The translations under genes were made by a program, and so were the position numbers. Positions 7,522 through 17,936 of a stretch of DNA of 64,000 nucleotides are shown here, in pieces. This DNA is from Bifidobacterium samirii (GTDB lineage: Bacteria; Actinomycetota; Actinomycetes; Actinomycetales; Bifidobacteriaceae), in the NCBI RefSeq assembly GCF_003952945.1, contig NZ_QXGK01000003.1, positions 140,905 to 204,904 on the forward strand, given 5' to 3'. The notes beneath the pieces are model-generated. The model worked only from the letters and a program-made list of their open reading frames with translations. It did no database searches and was not told the DNA's origin. Every line of letters begins with the position of its first letter. Positions within the stretch are counted from its first letter, which is position 1.

Positions 7522-9813
7522 GTGAACATACCGGCCCGCCGGCCGTCTTTGTCAGGAACGACGGGGACAATGTGGGACGGTATGCCCGATGAACGACTCA
7601 ATCGCGAAGTGCAGGTTATGACCAACGACAACAATGCAACGACAATGACGGCCGGCCCGGCCGGAGCCGTCGGAACAGCCGGAGCCGCGGGAGGCGCGGG
7701 ATGCGCCGCGGCGGCCGGCACGTCGCCGGACATGGACGGCGACATCGAGATCCTCGAGATCGCGCGCAAGGACCCCTCCGGCGGCGATGACGAGGGGCGG
7801 CGCTGGTTCAAGTTCCGCTCCCGCCGCTTCCCCGGATGGCTGTACGCCGTGTTCTTCCTCCTGTTCGACGTGGCCGCCGTGGCCGTGATGCAGTGGGGCG
7901 TATCCCAGAAGAGCACGCGCGTCAAGCTTTCCAGCCCGACCGTGGGCTGGGGCTTCGTCACCAAGATGTGGACCGACGGCAACTTCGTGCTGGTGCTCAA
8001 CCTGCTGCTGTGGGGTCTGATCTACCTGATGGTGTGCATGGCGGTCAACCGGTTCTGGATCGCCACGCCGCTGTTCATGGCCGTGGTGATCGTCGTCGCC
8101 GTGATCGAGCATTTCAAGGTGCAGATCCGCTACGAGGCGATCCTGCCGTCCGACCTGGGCTTCCTGAAGTCGGACACCGGCAACCTCATGAGCTTCATGC
8201 CGCCGGGCGCGCATTGGACGATCATCGGCGCGGCGCTCGTGTTCGCGTGCATCCTCGTCCTGTGCATCCTGTGCCATCGGGTCGACGGGCGTTCCGGACG
8301 CCTGTTCGACGGGCGCAACAGGGCGCTGGGCGCGTGCGTGCGCCTGCTGCTCATCGTCGCCCCGCCCCTGTTCCTCGGCCTGTATTCGATGCAGGTGAGC
8401 ACCGTCGGATCGTGGGCGAAGACGTTCGCCACCGTGATGGGCGACAAGCCGTCGATGTGGGATTCCGTGTACGACGCGCAGCGCAACGGCCCGCTCGTCT
8501 CGTTCACCCGCCAGCTGCACCCGAAGGTGATGGACAAGCCGTCGGACTACAGCGAGGAGACGATGGCGAAGCTCGCGAAGAAGTACGCGGCCGCCGCCGA
8601 CGAGATCAACGCGGACCGCTCCGCCGACATGACCGATTCGACCGTCGTGTACGTGCTGTCCGAATCGTTCTCCGACCCCGAGCGCGTGCCGGGGCTGACG
8701 GTCAACAAGGATTCGATGCCCAACATCCGCGAGATCAAGGAGAACACCACGTCCGGCCTGATGCTGTCGTCCGGCTACGGCGGCGGCACCGCGAACCTCG
8801 AATACATGGGCCTGACCGGCCTGAGCATGGCGAACTTCGACGCTTCGCTCACCAGCCCCTACCAGCAGCTCGTGCCAGGCGAGCACTGGACGCCCACCAT
8901 CAACCAGATGTGGGGGTCGACCGAGTTCTCGCAGGCGTTCCACCCGTACGAGTCGTCGATGTACTCGCGTGCGATCAACTACGAGAAGTTCGGCTTCTCG
9001 CACTTCTACACGCTCACGGGCAAGGAGGACGGCAGCGACGTCATCAAATACCAGGACCGGATCGACGATTCGCCGTACGTGTCCGACGAGGCGACGTACC
9101 GGTCCGCCCTGGAGGAGATCTCCGGCACCGACGACAACCAGTTCATCCAGATCATCACGATGCAGAACCACATGCCGTACAACGACTGGTACGAGGACAA
9201 CGACTTCACGGCCGAATCCTCCGACCCGTCGCAGCCGCTGGACGAGGACGAGCGCAAGTCGATCGAGACGTACCAGAAGGGTGCGAGTCTGACCGACGAG
9301 GCGACGCAGGACTTCCTCGACGCGCTCGACGAACTCGACAAGCCGGTCACCGTCGTCTTCTACGGCGACCATCTGCCCGGCATCTACGAGACGGCCAGCG
9401 CCGACACGGACAATTCGCTCGCCCTGCACCTGACCGACTACTTCATCTGGTCGAACAAGGCGTCCGGCCGTCAGGGCACGGACATCGACGACGACGCGTA
9501 CTCGTCGCCGAACTTCTTCGTCGCGCAGGCCGCCGAGCACATGGATGCGAAGGTGTCGCCCTACCTGGCGTTCCTGACGCTCATGCACTCGAAGATCGCT
9601 GCGATGGAACCGCCGGTCGTCAACTCGATCCAGGGATGGGACCGCATCCCGGAGGGCCAGGACATCTACCTGGACGAGGACGGCACGATGCTGGCCGAAA
9701 GCGACTTCGACGAGGAGACGAAGGAGCTGCTGGCCGACTACCGTCTCATCCAGTACGACATCACCACCGGCTCCAACTATCTCAAGGACTCCGGCTTCAT
9801 GGACCTCCCGTAG
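7522..9813 (+). CDS. LTA synthase-family membrane sulfatase
   Basis: This 763-residue protein has an acidic/Ala-Gly-rich cytoplasmic N-terminus, about five transmembrane helices (roughly 110-305) and a large extracellular sulfatase-fold domain. Recognisable motifs are VVYVLSESFSDPER (metal-binding start of the domain), SSGYGGGTANLEYMGLTGL (containing the presumed catalytic threonine) and TVVFYGDHLPGIY near the end. Family members transfer glycerol phosphate from phosphatidylglycerol to a polymer or glycan; the exact acceptor here is unknown. The GTG at 7522 follows AAAGGAAC. In-frame ATG codons at 7570, 7582 and 7618 are alternatives, with weaker ribosome-binding sites. Confidence 0.85.
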   Translation: MNIPARRPSLSGTTGTMWDGMPDERLNREVQVMTNDNNATTMTAGPAGAVGTAGAAGGAGCAAAAGTSPDMDGDIEILEIARKDPSGGDDEGRRWFKFRSRRFPGWLYAVFFLLFDVAAVAVMQWGVSQKSTRVKLSSPTVGWGFVTKMWTDGNFVLVLNLLLWGLIYLMVCMAVNRFWIATPLFMAVVIVVAVIEHFKVQIRYEAILPSDLGFLKSDTGNLMSFMPPGAHWTIIGAALVFACILVLCILCHRVDGRSGRLFDGRNRALGACVRLLLIVAPPLFLGLYSMQVSTVGSWAKTFATVMGDKPSMWDSVYDAQRNGPLVSFTRQLHPKVMDKPSDYSEETMAKLAKKYAAAADEINADRSADMTDSTVVYVLSESFSDPERVPGLTVNKDSMPNIREIKENTTSGLMLSSGYGGGTANLEYMGLTGLSMANFDASLTSPYQQLVPGEHWTPTINQMWGSTEFSQAFHPYESSMYSRAINYEKFGFSHFYTLTGKEDGSDVIKYQDRIDDSPYVSDEATYRSALEEISGTDDNQFIQIITMQNHMPYNDWYEDNDFTAESSDPSQPLDEDERKSIETYQKGASLTDEATQDFLDALDELDKPVTVVFYGDHLPGIYETASADTDNSLALHLTDYFIWSNKASGRQGTDIDDDAYSSPNFFVAQAAEHMDAKVSPYLAFLTLMHSKIAAMEPPVVNSIQGWDRIPEGQDIYLDEDGTMLAESDFDEETKELLADYRLIQYDITTGSNYLKDSGFMDLP

Positions 9814-9883
9814 GCCCGATTCCGGCCCGTGGGGGGCGGTCCGATCCGGCCCCACCGGTTCCGGCCTTTCCGACGGCCCGCCC

Positions 9884-10032
9884 GCGTCGCAATCCGCATG
9901 CGTTTTCCTGTTCGTATGCGGATTGCGACGCTGGCGGGCCGTGTTGCGTCGCAATCCGTGCATGCTCCCGACTTTCCCTGCAGATTGCGACGCTGAGGGG
10001 CCATGTTGCGTCGCAATCCGTAAGGGATTCCC
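9884..10032. repeat. Family B palindromic array, locus 1 (62-bp period)
   Basis: Within the 445-base gap after the sulfatase, GCGTCGCAATCCG begins at 9884, 9946 and 10008, exactly 62 bases apart. Each unit is GCGTCGCAATC, 26 variable bases, GATTGCGACGC, then a 14-base linker such as TGGCGGGCCGTGTT. The conserved arms are complementary, so both the 26-base and the 14-base segments can be hairpin loops. The same family occurs near 17.7, 19.8 and 38 kb. Confidence 0.85.
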
Positions 10033-10088
10033 GCCCCGTTGACGAACAACGACTCTGACGGGCCCTGTCACCCGGCCCGAAACGCAGG

Positions 10089-10118
10089 AAGGGGGTTCCT
10101 CCGCGGAGGAACCCCCTT
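10089..10118. terminator. Bidirectional terminator-like palindrome
   Basis: A fully palindromic 30-base GC-rich sequence with half AAGGGGGTTCCTCCG lies between the convergent sulfatase and purD genes. It probably ends transcription from one or both sides. Confidence 0.7.
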
Positions 10119-10166
10119 CTTCACATTCATCGGACTACGGAATCCGATTCATCGCCAGTTCGGACT

Positions 10167-10268
10167 GAATGTGTGACGATGCGTGCGTCGGCAAGGCGCA
10201 CCGAGGGAAGGCGTACGAAGTACGTCGACCGAGGAGCAACGAAGCCGACGCTCCATCGTCACGCATTC
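10167..10268 (-). other. Structured element at the 3' end of purD
   Basis: About 100 bases overlapping the purD stop can fold into nested stems. TGAATGTGTGACGATG (10167) pairs imperfectly with CATCGTCACGCATTCA (to 10268). GCGTCGGC pairs with GCCGACGC. A short inner stem, GTAC around GAA, lies in the middle. It could be a terminator or a dispersed structured repeat. I cannot assign it to a known RNA family. Confidence 0.55.
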
Positions 10269-11533
10269 AGGGCCTTGGAGCCGATGTCGTGGCGGTAGAA
10301 CATGCCCGTCGTGGACACGTTGTCGAGGATCTCGTAGACCTTGTCCTGGGCGGCCTGGATGGTGTCGGCGGTGGTCTGGACGAGCAGGACGCGGCCGGAG
10401 GAGGCGACGAGGACGTGCTCCTCGGCGTCGCGGGCGACGCCGGCGTAGTAGACGTGCGAGTCGTCGTCGGTGTCGATGGCGGGGATGGCCGCGCCCTTGA
10501 TGACGTTGCCCGGGTAGCCTTCGGAGGCGACGACGACGCCGAGGGTGGCGCCGTCGGCCTTCCACTGGAAGTCCGGGGTCTCGCCGTCGAGGATGGCGCT
10601 GATGCCGGCGCCGAGGTCGGAGACGAGGCGGGGGAGCACGACTTCGGTCTCGGGGTCGCCGAAGCGGGCGTTGAACTCGATGACCTTGGGGCCGTCGGCG
10701 GTGGCGATGAGGCCCGCGTAGAGGATGCCGGTGAAGGGGGTGCCTTCGGCGGCCATCGCTTCGACGGTGGGATGCACGATCGTCTCGATGGCGGTGTCGA
10801 CGATGTCCTGGCCGATCTGCGGGACGGGGCTGTAGGCGCCCATGCCGCCCGTGTTGGGGCCTTCGTCGTTGTCGTAGGCGCGCTTGTGGTCCTGCGAGAT
10901 GGGCATGGGCCAGAAGTCGGTGCCGCTGACGAAGCTCATGAGGGAGAACTCCTGGCCTTCGAGATAGTCCTCGATGACGACCTTGGCGCCGGCGTTGCCG
11001 AAGCGGTGGTCGACGAAGATGTCCTCGAGGGCGGCCAGGGCGGTGTCCTGGTCCATGGCGACGGTGACGCCCTTGCCGGCGGCGAGGCCGTCGGCCTTGA
11101 TGACGATGGGCGCGCCGTGCTCGCGCACGTACGCGATGGCCGGGTCGAGCTCCTCGAACGTGGCGTAGCCGGCGGTGGGGATGCCGTGGCGGGCCATGAG
11201 GCGCTTGGCGAAGTCCTTGGAGCCTTCGATCTGGGCGGCGGCCTTGGACGGGCCGAACGCCTTGATGCCGGCGTCGGCGAACGCGTCGACGATGCCTTCG
11301 ATGAGCGGCACTTCGGGGCCGACGAAGACCCAGTCGTAGCCGTTGTCCTTGACGAAGTCGATGAGCGCGGCCTGATTGGACGAGCCGAGCGAGACGACGC
11401 GGATGCCGTCGGCCTCCATGCCCGGGTTGCCCGGGGCGACCGCCACCTCGTCGACGCTGCCGCCGCGCAGCAGCGCGTGGGCGATGGCGTGCTCGCGCGC
11501 GCCGGAACCGATGACGAGAACCTTCTGTCCCAT
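10259..11533 (-). CDS. purD: Phosphoribosylamine-glycine ligase
   Basis: GAR synthetase of 424 residues, the usual length, catalyses step 2 of IMP synthesis. The N-terminus MGQKVLVIGSGAREHAIAHAL is diagnostic. The ATP-grasp core includes IVIKADGLAAGKGVTVA, and KVIEFNARFGDPETEVVLPRL is the signature near the metal site. It lies 45 bases downstream of purM on the same strand, as the last gene of the purF-purM-purD block, and has its own GGAAAGGA Shine-Dalgarno before the ATG. Cytosolic. Confidence 0.97.
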   Translation of the reverse strand: MGQKVLVIGSGAREHAIAHALLRGGSVDEVAVAPGNPGMEADGIRVVSLGSSNQAALIDFVKDNGYDWVFVGPEVPLIEGIVDAFADAGIKAFGPSKAAAQIEGSKDFAKRLMARHGIPTAGYATFEELDPAIAYVREHGAPIVIKADGLAAGKGVTVAMDQDTALAALEDIFVDHRFGNAGAKVVIEDYLEGQEFSLMSFVSGTDFWPMPISQDHKRAYDNDEGPNTGGMGAYSPVPQIGQDIVDTAIETIVHPTVEAMAAEGTPFTGILYAGLIATADGPKVIEFNARFGDPETEVVLPRLVSDLGAGISAILDGETPDFQWKADGATLGVVVASEGYPGNVIKGAAIPAIDTDDDSHVYYAGVARDAEEHVLVASSGRVLLVQTTADTIQAAQDKVYEILDNVSTTGMFYRHDIGSKALNA

Positions 11534-11578
11534 ATGTCCAGTCCTTTCCTGTCCTGTTTCTCCGATTGCGCGGATGCG

Positions 11579-12616
<1,038 letters not shown>

Positions 12617-12709
12617 GTCTGCCTTTCTGGACGCCGTGTGCGGCGGCGTCCGTCGATTGGTGTTGTGGTGGATGGATGCGTTGCGTTCGCGGGGGAGGCG
12701 CCTCGCCGC

Positions 12710-14233
12710 TCAGGCGGCGTACGCGTCGTCCTCGGGCTGGACGGTGTTGTACTCGTTGCCGATGTACTTGCTCTTGTAGAGCGCGAATTCGGGCAGGCGC
12801 ACGCGGTCGTCGGGGGTGAGGGACTTGATGAAGCCCTCCTCGTAGTCGTCGAGCGCGGTCGGGTAGTCGCCGTTGAAGTAGGCGACGCACAGGCCGCCGT
12901 ACGGGGCGTCGGCGTTCAGGCCGATCGATTCGACCAGGCCGTCGAGCGACAGGTAGGCGAGGGAGTCGGCGCCGATGAACTCGCGGATCTCCTCGACGTT
13001 CTTCTCGGCGGCGATGAGCTCCTTGGTGGTGGAGATGTCGATGCCGTAGAAGCACGGGTACTTCAGCGGCGGGGAGCTGATGCGCATGTGCACCTCGGCC
13101 GCGCCCGCCTCCTTGAGCAGCTGCACGATGCGGCGAGACGTGGTGCCGCGCACGATCGAATCGTCGATGACGACGACGCGCTTGCCCTGGACGACGCCGC
13201 GCACGGCGGACAGCTTCATGCGCACGCCCTGCTCGCGCAGCTCCTGCGTGGGCTGGATGAACGTGCGGGCCACGTACTGGTTCTTGATCAGGCCCATCTC
13301 GTTGGGCAGGCCGGACGCCTCGGAGTAGCCGGACGCGGCGGACAGCGACGAGTTGGGCACGCCGATGACCATGTCGGCCTCGACGGGCGATTCGGCGGCC
13401 AGACGCGCGCCCATGCGCTTGCGGGCGGAGTGCACGTTGACGCCGTAGATGTCGGAGTCGGGGCGGGCGAAGTAGATGAACTCCATCGAGCAGATCGCCA
13501 GCTGCGTGTTGTTCGTGTACTGGATGATGCGGTAGCCGCGGTCGTCGATGACGACCATCTCGCCGGGGCGGATGTCGCGTACGCGTTCGGCGCCCACCAC
13601 GTCGAGCGCGCACGTCTCGGAGGCGAGCACGTAGGCGCCGTTCTTCATCTTGCCGAGCGACAGCGGGCGGAAGCCGTTGGGGTCGAGCGCGCCGATCATC
13701 GCGTCCTGGGTCATGAGCAGGTAGGCGAAGCCGCCGTGGACGGTGTTGAGCGCCTCCTTGAGCTTGTCCATGAAGGTGCGCTGCATGGAGCGGCGGATGA
13801 GGTGCATGAGCACCTCGGTGTCGGAGTTGGAGTGGAAGATCGCGCCCTCGTCCTCGAGCTTGCGGCGCAGCGAGGGGCAGTTGGTGAGGTTGCCGTTGTG
13901 GCAGAGGGCCACGTCGCCGTCGTGGAAGCGGAAGATGAACGGCTGGATGTTGTCCGTGGAGCCCGATCCGGCGGTCGCGTAGCGCACGTGGCCGATGGCC
14001 TTGTCGCCCTTGAGGCGCTCGATCTCGCGCTCGTCGCCGAACACCTGGGTGAGCAGTCCGAGTCCGCGGTGCCCGATGAGACGGCCGTGGTCGTTCGAGA
14101 CGATGCCGGCGCCTTCCTGGCCGCGGTGCTGCAGTGCGTGGAGTCCGAAATAGGTCAGGCGGGAGGCGTCGGGATGTCCCCACACGCCGAAAATACCGCA
14201 TTCTTCGTGGATGTCTTCGAGTTCAGCCGACAA
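12710..14233 (-). CDS. purF: Amidophosphoribosyltransferase
   Basis: First committed enzyme of purine synthesis, 507 residues. I start it at the TTG at 14233 because AAGGAG lies seven bases upstream. This gives an 11-residue leader ahead of EECGIFG, as in the Bacillus-type enzyme, where the propeptide is removed to expose the catalytic Cys (Cys12 here) of the Ntn glutaminase domain. The phosphoribosyltransferase domain shows the PRPP loop [18 protein letters not shown]. It heads the purF-purM-purD block and is divergent from the SOS polymerase gene, with a shared intergenic region of about 180 bases. Confidence 0.96.
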   Translation of the reverse strand: MSAELEDIHEECGIFGVWGHPDASRLTYFGLHALQHRGQEGAGIVSNDHGRLIGHRGLGLLTQVFGDEREIERLKGDKAIGHVRYATAGSGSTDNIQPFIFRFHDGDVALCHNGNLTNCPSLRRKLEDEGAIFHSNSDTEVLMHLIRRSMQRTFMDKLKEALNTVHGGFAYLLMTQDAMIGALDPNGFRPLSLGKMKNGAYVLASETCALDVVGAERVRDIRPGEMVVIDDRGYRIIQYTNNTQLAICSMEFIYFARPDSDIYGVNVHSARKRMGARLAAESPVEADMVIGVPNSSLSAASGYSEASGLPNEMGLIKNQYVARTFIQPTQELREQGVRMKLSAVRGVVQGKRVVVIDDSIVRGTTSRRIVQLLKEAGAAEVHMRISSPPLKYPCFYGIDISTTKELIAAEKNVEEIREFIGADSLAYLSLDGLVESIGLNADAPYGGLCVAYFNGDYPTALDDYEEGFIKSLTPDDRVRLPEFALYKSKYIGNEYNTVQPEDDAYAA

Positions 14234-14385
14234 GCCAAAGCTCCTTCCAAAACCGTTGAAACGGGGGATGCGCTTACCCGTCAACCCTACCAATCGCCGG
14301 ATACATCGACCGTCGTCGCGTGTGACGTCAATCGTTGCGCACATGCCGTCGCGCGCGTCCGTTCCGTTCCGCCATGCGCGCATTG

Positions 14386-14401
14386 TCGAACATATGTTCG
14401 A
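14386..14401. promoter_or_regulatory. LexA/SOS box
   Basis: TCGAACATATGTTCGA is a perfect 16-base palindrome matching the actinobacterial and Bacillus-type LexA consensus (CGAAC, four bases, GTTCG). It sits immediately before the Y-family polymerase start, so LexA binding would block its transcription. Confidence 0.9.
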
Positions 14402-14411
14402 TGATGGGATC

Positions 14412-16184
14412 ATGCCGGACCGCACGTACCTCGCCATCGACCTCAAGTCGTTCTACGCGTCGGCCGAGTGCGCGGCGCGCGGACTCGACCCGCTGACGAC
14501 GAACCTCGTCGTCGCGGACGTGTCGCGCACCGAGAAGACGATCTGCCTGGCCGTCTCGCCGTCGCTCAAGGCGTACGGCCTGCCCGGCCGCGCCCGCCTG
14601 TTCGAGGTGACGGAGACGATGGCCCGCGTCAACGAGGAGCGCCGGCTGCGCGCCCCCGGCCGCCGGCTGCGCGGCGAATCGTGCGACGCGTGCGATCTGG
14701 CGCGCGATCCGTCGCTCAAGGCCGGGTTCATCGCCGCCAAGCCGCACATGGCCCGCTACCTCGACCTGAGCGCGCGCATCTACGGCATCTATCTGGACTA
14801 CGCGTCCGCCGACGACATCCACGTCTACTCGATCGACGAGGTCTTCATCGACGTCACCCGCTACCTGGGCATGTACGGGACCGGCGCGCACGAGCTCGCC
14901 CGCCGCATCGTGCGCGACATCCTCGCCGCCACCGGCGTGACCGCGACCGCCGGCATCGGCACCAACCTGTACCTCGCGAAGGTCGCGATGGACATCGTCG
15001 CCAAGCACATGCCCGCCGACCGCGACGGCGTGCGCGTCGCCGAACTCGACGAGACGTCCTACCGGCGGCTGCTGTGGGACCACCGCCCGCTGACCGACTT
15101 CTGGCGCGTCGGCCGTGGCTACGCGCGACGCCTCGAATCGGCCGGCCTGCTCACCATGGGCGACATCGCCCGCTGCTCAATCGGCCGCGCCTCCGACTAC
15201 TACAACGAGGAGCTCCTGTACCGCATGTTCGGCGTCAACGCCGAACTGCTCATCGACCACGCGTGGGGATGGGAGCCGTGCACGATCGCCGACATCAAAC
15301 GCTACCGGCCCGCCGACCATTCCATCAGCCAGGGTCAGGTGCTCCACTGCCCCTACCCGCACGCGTCGGCGCGGCTCGTCGTACGCGAGATGGCCGACGC
15401 GCTCTCGCTCCAGCTCGTCGACCAGGGCCTCGCCGCCGCGCAGGTCGGCCTGTTCGTCGGATACGAGGGTGCAGGCGGATTCGAAGGGTCGTTCCCCGTC
15501 GCCACCGACCGCCGCGGCCGACGCATGCCCAAACCCGCCAACGGCAGCACGGCGCTCGCGCCGTACGCGGGGGAGCGGTACACGTCGTCCACGCAGGCCA
15601 TCGTCACCGCGATGGGCGACCTGTTCGACCGCATCGCCGACCCGCGGCTCATGGTGCGGCGCATCACCGTCGTCGCCACGCAGCTGCGCCCCTACGTGCC
15701 GACGGTCGACGGACGCCACGGCACGGTGCCGTCGGATGGCGGCATCGGGGCGGCGGGGCCGTACGATCCGTCGGCGCCGTCCGGATGTCCGGACGGTCCG
15801 GCGGCACGACGGATCGCCGATGGTCGTGCAGCCGTCGCCTCCCATGGCGAGGCGTCCGTCCTGTTCCGTCCTCCGGAACCCCGGTACGAACAGCCCGACC
15901 TGTTCTCCGACTTCGTCGATTCCGCCGGGTCCTCCGATGTGCCCGGTGCGGCCGCCCCGCCCGATTCCGCCGAATCCCCGGGCCTGACAGGTTCCGCACC
16001 CGGTGCGGCCGGAGCCAGCGGGCCGGTCGCACCGATGCGGCATCGCCGCGAACACGACATGCAGGAGACGCTGCTCGCCGTCAAACGACGCTTCGGACGC
16101 AACGCGGTCATCAAAGGCATGAACCTCGAACCCGACGCCACCGGCCGCGACCGCAACAACCAGATCGGAGGCCACGCCGCATGA
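14412..16184 (+). CDS. Y-family DNA polymerase (UmuC/DinB-like, SOS-induced)
   Basis: An error-prone translesion polymerase of 590 residues. [24 protein letters not shown] carries the first catalytic aspartate, and [12 protein letters not shown] is the second catalytic motif. [23 protein letters not shown] and the helix-hairpin-helix [24 protein letters not shown] complete the fold. The C-terminal 130 residues are a low-complexity Ala/Pro/Gly region. An ATG at 14395 lies inside the LexA box, so I prefer the ATG at 14412. A strong Shine-Dalgarno is not visible, so translation may be leaderless. It overlaps the next gene by four bases (ATGA). Confidence 0.88.
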   Translation: MPDRTYLAIDLKSFYASAECAARGLDPLTTNLVVADVSRTEKTICLAVSPSLKAYGLPGRARLFEVTETMARVNEERRLRAPGRRLRGESCDACDLARDPSLKAGFIAAKPHMARYLDLSARIYGIYLDYASADDIHVYSIDEVFIDVTRYLGMYGTGAHELARRIVRDILAATGVTATAGIGTNLYLAKVAMDIVAKHMPADRDGVRVAELDETSYRRLLWDHRPLTDFWRVGRGYARRLESAGLLTMGDIARCSIGRASDYYNEELLYRMFGVNAELLIDHAWGWEPCTIADIKRYRPADHSISQGQVLHCPYPHASARLVVREMADALSLQLVDQGLAAAQVGLFVGYEGAGGFEGSFPVATDRRGRRMPKPANGSTALAPYAGERYTSSTQAIVTAMGDLFDRIADPRLMVRRITVVATQLRPYVPTVDGRHGTVPSDGGIGAAGPYDPSAPSGCPDGPAARRIADGRAAVASHGEASVLFRPPEPRYEQPDLFSDFVDSAGSSDVPGAAAPPDSAESPGLTGSAPGAAGASGPVAPMRHRREHDMQETLLAVKRRFGRNAVIKGMNLEPDATGRDRNNQIGGHAA

Positions 16185-16606
16185 ACTCGGCACACGCAAC
16201 CATGTACGCGCCGGAAGCGGGACGGGCGGGCGCCGGCCCCGATGCGGACGCCATCGGGCGCACGGCCCATCCGGCCGATGCGGATGGGATGGCCGGCGCG
16301 GATCGCCCGACCGGCGAAGGCTCGCCGGGCGATGCGCCCAAGGCGACGGCCGGCATCGGCGACGCGGCCGGCCGCCCGCCGGAACCGGCCGGACTGCACG
16401 CCACCCACCGCTACGACGACATCATTGACCTGCCCCACCCCGACCCCAAGCGCCGCCCGCGCATGCCGATCGCCAACCGCGCCGCCCAGTTCATGCCGTT
16501 CGCGGCGCTCGCCGGCTACGACGACGTGCTGCGCCGCGCCGCCGGCGAGCACGACGAGGCCGTCGCCGCGGCCGAGGCGGCCGGTGACGCCGACTGGGGT
16601 GCCTGA
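16181..16606 (+). CDS. Small protein of the YolD-like type encoded with SOS Y-family polymerases
   Basis: A 141-residue protein translationally coupled to the polymerase by an ATGA overlap. The first 70 residues are Ala/Gly/Asp-rich and unremarkable. The C-terminal block RYDDIIDLPHPDPKRRP, followed by NRAAQFMPFAALAGYDDV, resembles small YolD-like proteins next to UmuC-type polymerases in Gram-positive bacteria and their mobile elements. Such proteins are presumed accessory factors. The molecular role is unknown; co-expression under the same LexA box is likely. Confidence 0.72.
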   Translation: MNSAHATMYAPEAGRAGAGPDADAIGRTAHPADADGMAGADRPTGEGSPGDAPKATAGIGDAAGRPPEPAGLHATHRYDDIIDLPHPDPKRRPRMPIANRAAQFMPFAALAGYDDVLRRAAGEHDEAVAAAEAAGDADWGA

Positions 16607-16631
16607 CCGGCCGTCAACGGAAGTCGACCGG

Positions 16632-17609
16632 TCAGCCGACGTGCCGCTCGAAGCGGGTGAAACCGAGGATGTCCTCGATGCGCGCCATCGCGTCGGCGGG
16701 GATCTCGAAACCGGCGGCGGCGAGATTCGACTCCAGCTGGGACGGGCGGCTCGCGCCGACGATCACGCAGCTGATCTCGCGATGCTGCAGGATCCACGCG
16801 AGCGCCAGGACGGCCATGCTCACGCCGAGCTCGTCGGCGATGGCGGACAGGCGTTCGACCTTGTCGAGGTTGTCGTCGGTCAGGAGGGCGTTGATCTGGC
16901 GGTCGGCCTGCCAGGTGGCGCGCGATCCGGCGGGCAGCGGCTCGCCCTTGCGGTATTTGCCGGTGAGCAGGCCCTGGGCGAGCGGGGAGAACGTGGTGAT
17001 GCCGATGCCGTACTTGCGGCACACGCCCATGATCTCGTGTTCGATGTAGCGGTCGACCATGTTGTACTGGGGCTGGATGACGGTCATCGGATGCAGGCCG
17101 TAGCGTTCGATGATGCGCTGCGACTCCTCGAGCCGGGCGCCGCCCCATTCCTCGGAGACGCCGTAGTAGAGGATCTTGCCTTGGGTGACGAGGTCGCTGA
17201 GCGCTCGCAGCGTCTCGGTCAGGTCGCAGGTCTCGTCGAAGCGGTGGCAGTAGTACAGGTCGATGTAGTCGGTGCGCATGTTCCGCAGCGTGCGGTCGAT
17301 GCTTTCGACGATGTGCTTGCGCGACAGGCCGCGGTCGTTGGCGCCGGGACCGGTGGGGAAGTAGACCTTGCTGGACAGGACGAGCTCGTGGCGCGGGTAC
17401 TGGGCGAGCGTGTCGCCGAGGAACCGTTCGGCGGCGCCGCCGGAGTAGGCGTCCGCGCAGTCGAAGAAGTTGACGCCGTGCTCGTAGGCGGTGCGGACGG
17501 TCTGCCGGGCGACGTCCTCCTGTTCGGTGCCGGTGAGGTCGGTCATCCAGCTGCCGAGTGCGATCTCGCTGACCTTGAGCCCGGATTTGCCCACGTTGCG
17601 GTACTGCAT
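16632..17609 (-). CDS. Aldo/keto reductase (Kv-beta/YghZ-like)
   Basis: A 325-residue TIM-barrel NADPH-dependent oxidoreductase. The start MQYRNVGKSGLKVSEIALGSWM and the catalytic set Asp and Tyr in FFDCADAYSGG, Lys in LSSKVYF and His in YYCHRFDE are present. SPLAQGLLTGKYRKGEP and CVIVGASRPSQLESNL form the cofactor end of the barrel. The substrate is unknown. The gene is monocistronic and convergent with the preceding SOS genes. A lac-operator-like palindrome 34 bases upstream of the start suggests control by a LacI-family repressor and a link to carbohydrate metabolism. Confidence 0.88.
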   Translation of the reverse strand: MQYRNVGKSGLKVSEIALGSWMTDLTGTEQEDVARQTVRTAYEHGVNFFDCADAYSGGAAERFLGDTLAQYPRHELVLSSKVYFPTGPGANDRGLSRKHIVESIDRTLRNMRTDYIDLYYCHRFDETCDLTETLRALSDLVTQGKILYYGVSEEWGGARLEESQRIIERYGLHPMTVIQPQYNMVDRYIEHEIMGVCRKYGIGITTFSPLAQGLLTGKYRKGEPLPAGSRATWQADRQINALLTDDNLDKVERLSAIADELGVSMAVLALAWILQHREISCVIVGASRPSQLESNLAAAGFEIPADAMARIEDILGFTRFERHVG

Positions 17610-17642
17610 GTGCTTCGTTGCCTTTCTGTTGCCGTCGTTGGA

Positions 17643-17658
17643 TTGTTATCGCTCACAA
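17643..17658. promoter_or_regulatory. LacI-family operator-like site upstream of the aldo/keto reductase
   Basis: TTGTTATCGCTCACAA (reverse strand TTGTGAGCGATAACAA) has the central CG and outer TTGT/ACAA of LacI-family operators. It is nearly identical to the enterobacterial lac operator with one base missing. It lies in the expected promoter region of the minus-strand gene. Confidence 0.6.
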
Positions 17659-17720
17659 TACCGTCTGCGCCGCCGTCGCGCACCCGTGTGCGCGTGGCGC
17701 GGCCCGCGTGGCATGACGGC

Positions 17721-17932
17721 GGTATGCAGATTGCGACGCTGTCGGCCCGTCTTGCGTCGCAAACGGTACATGATGTACCGTGCGCGTACGGATTGCGACG
17801 CTGCCGGCCCGTGTTGCGTCGCCGTTCGTATGCGATGAGGGTCCGACATGCAGGTAGCGACTCCGTCGGCCCGTTCCGCGTCGTTGTTCGTATGGGAGGA
17901 TCGACGATTGCGCGGATTGCGACTCCGACTGA
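17721..17932. repeat. Family B palindromic array, locus 2 (62-bp period)
   Basis: GCGTCGC occurs at 17754, 17816 and 17878, exactly 62 bases apart, preceded by GATTGCGACGC or a variant at 14 bases. The third unit is more degenerate (GGTAGCGACTC and GCGTCGTTGTT). The 26-base variable segments differ between units. The array lies between the glycosylase 3' end and the aldo/keto reductase promoter. Confidence 0.8.
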
Positions 17933-17936
17933 CGTG

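Noticed and set aside
9884-10032. Family B array as a second CRISPR
   Set aside because: The arms are complementary hairpin arms, the variable segments are partly self-complementary and share a CGTATG start, and no cas genes are nearby.
14211-14411. Upstream extension of the Y-family polymerase
   Set aside because: It would cross the LexA box and the purF start region; the conserved N-terminus begins just after 14412.
14234-14446. Upstream extension of purF
   Set aside because: It would run through the LexA box into the polymerase gene, and the TTG at 14233 has an AAGGAG at ideal spacing and a Bacillus-like leader peptide.
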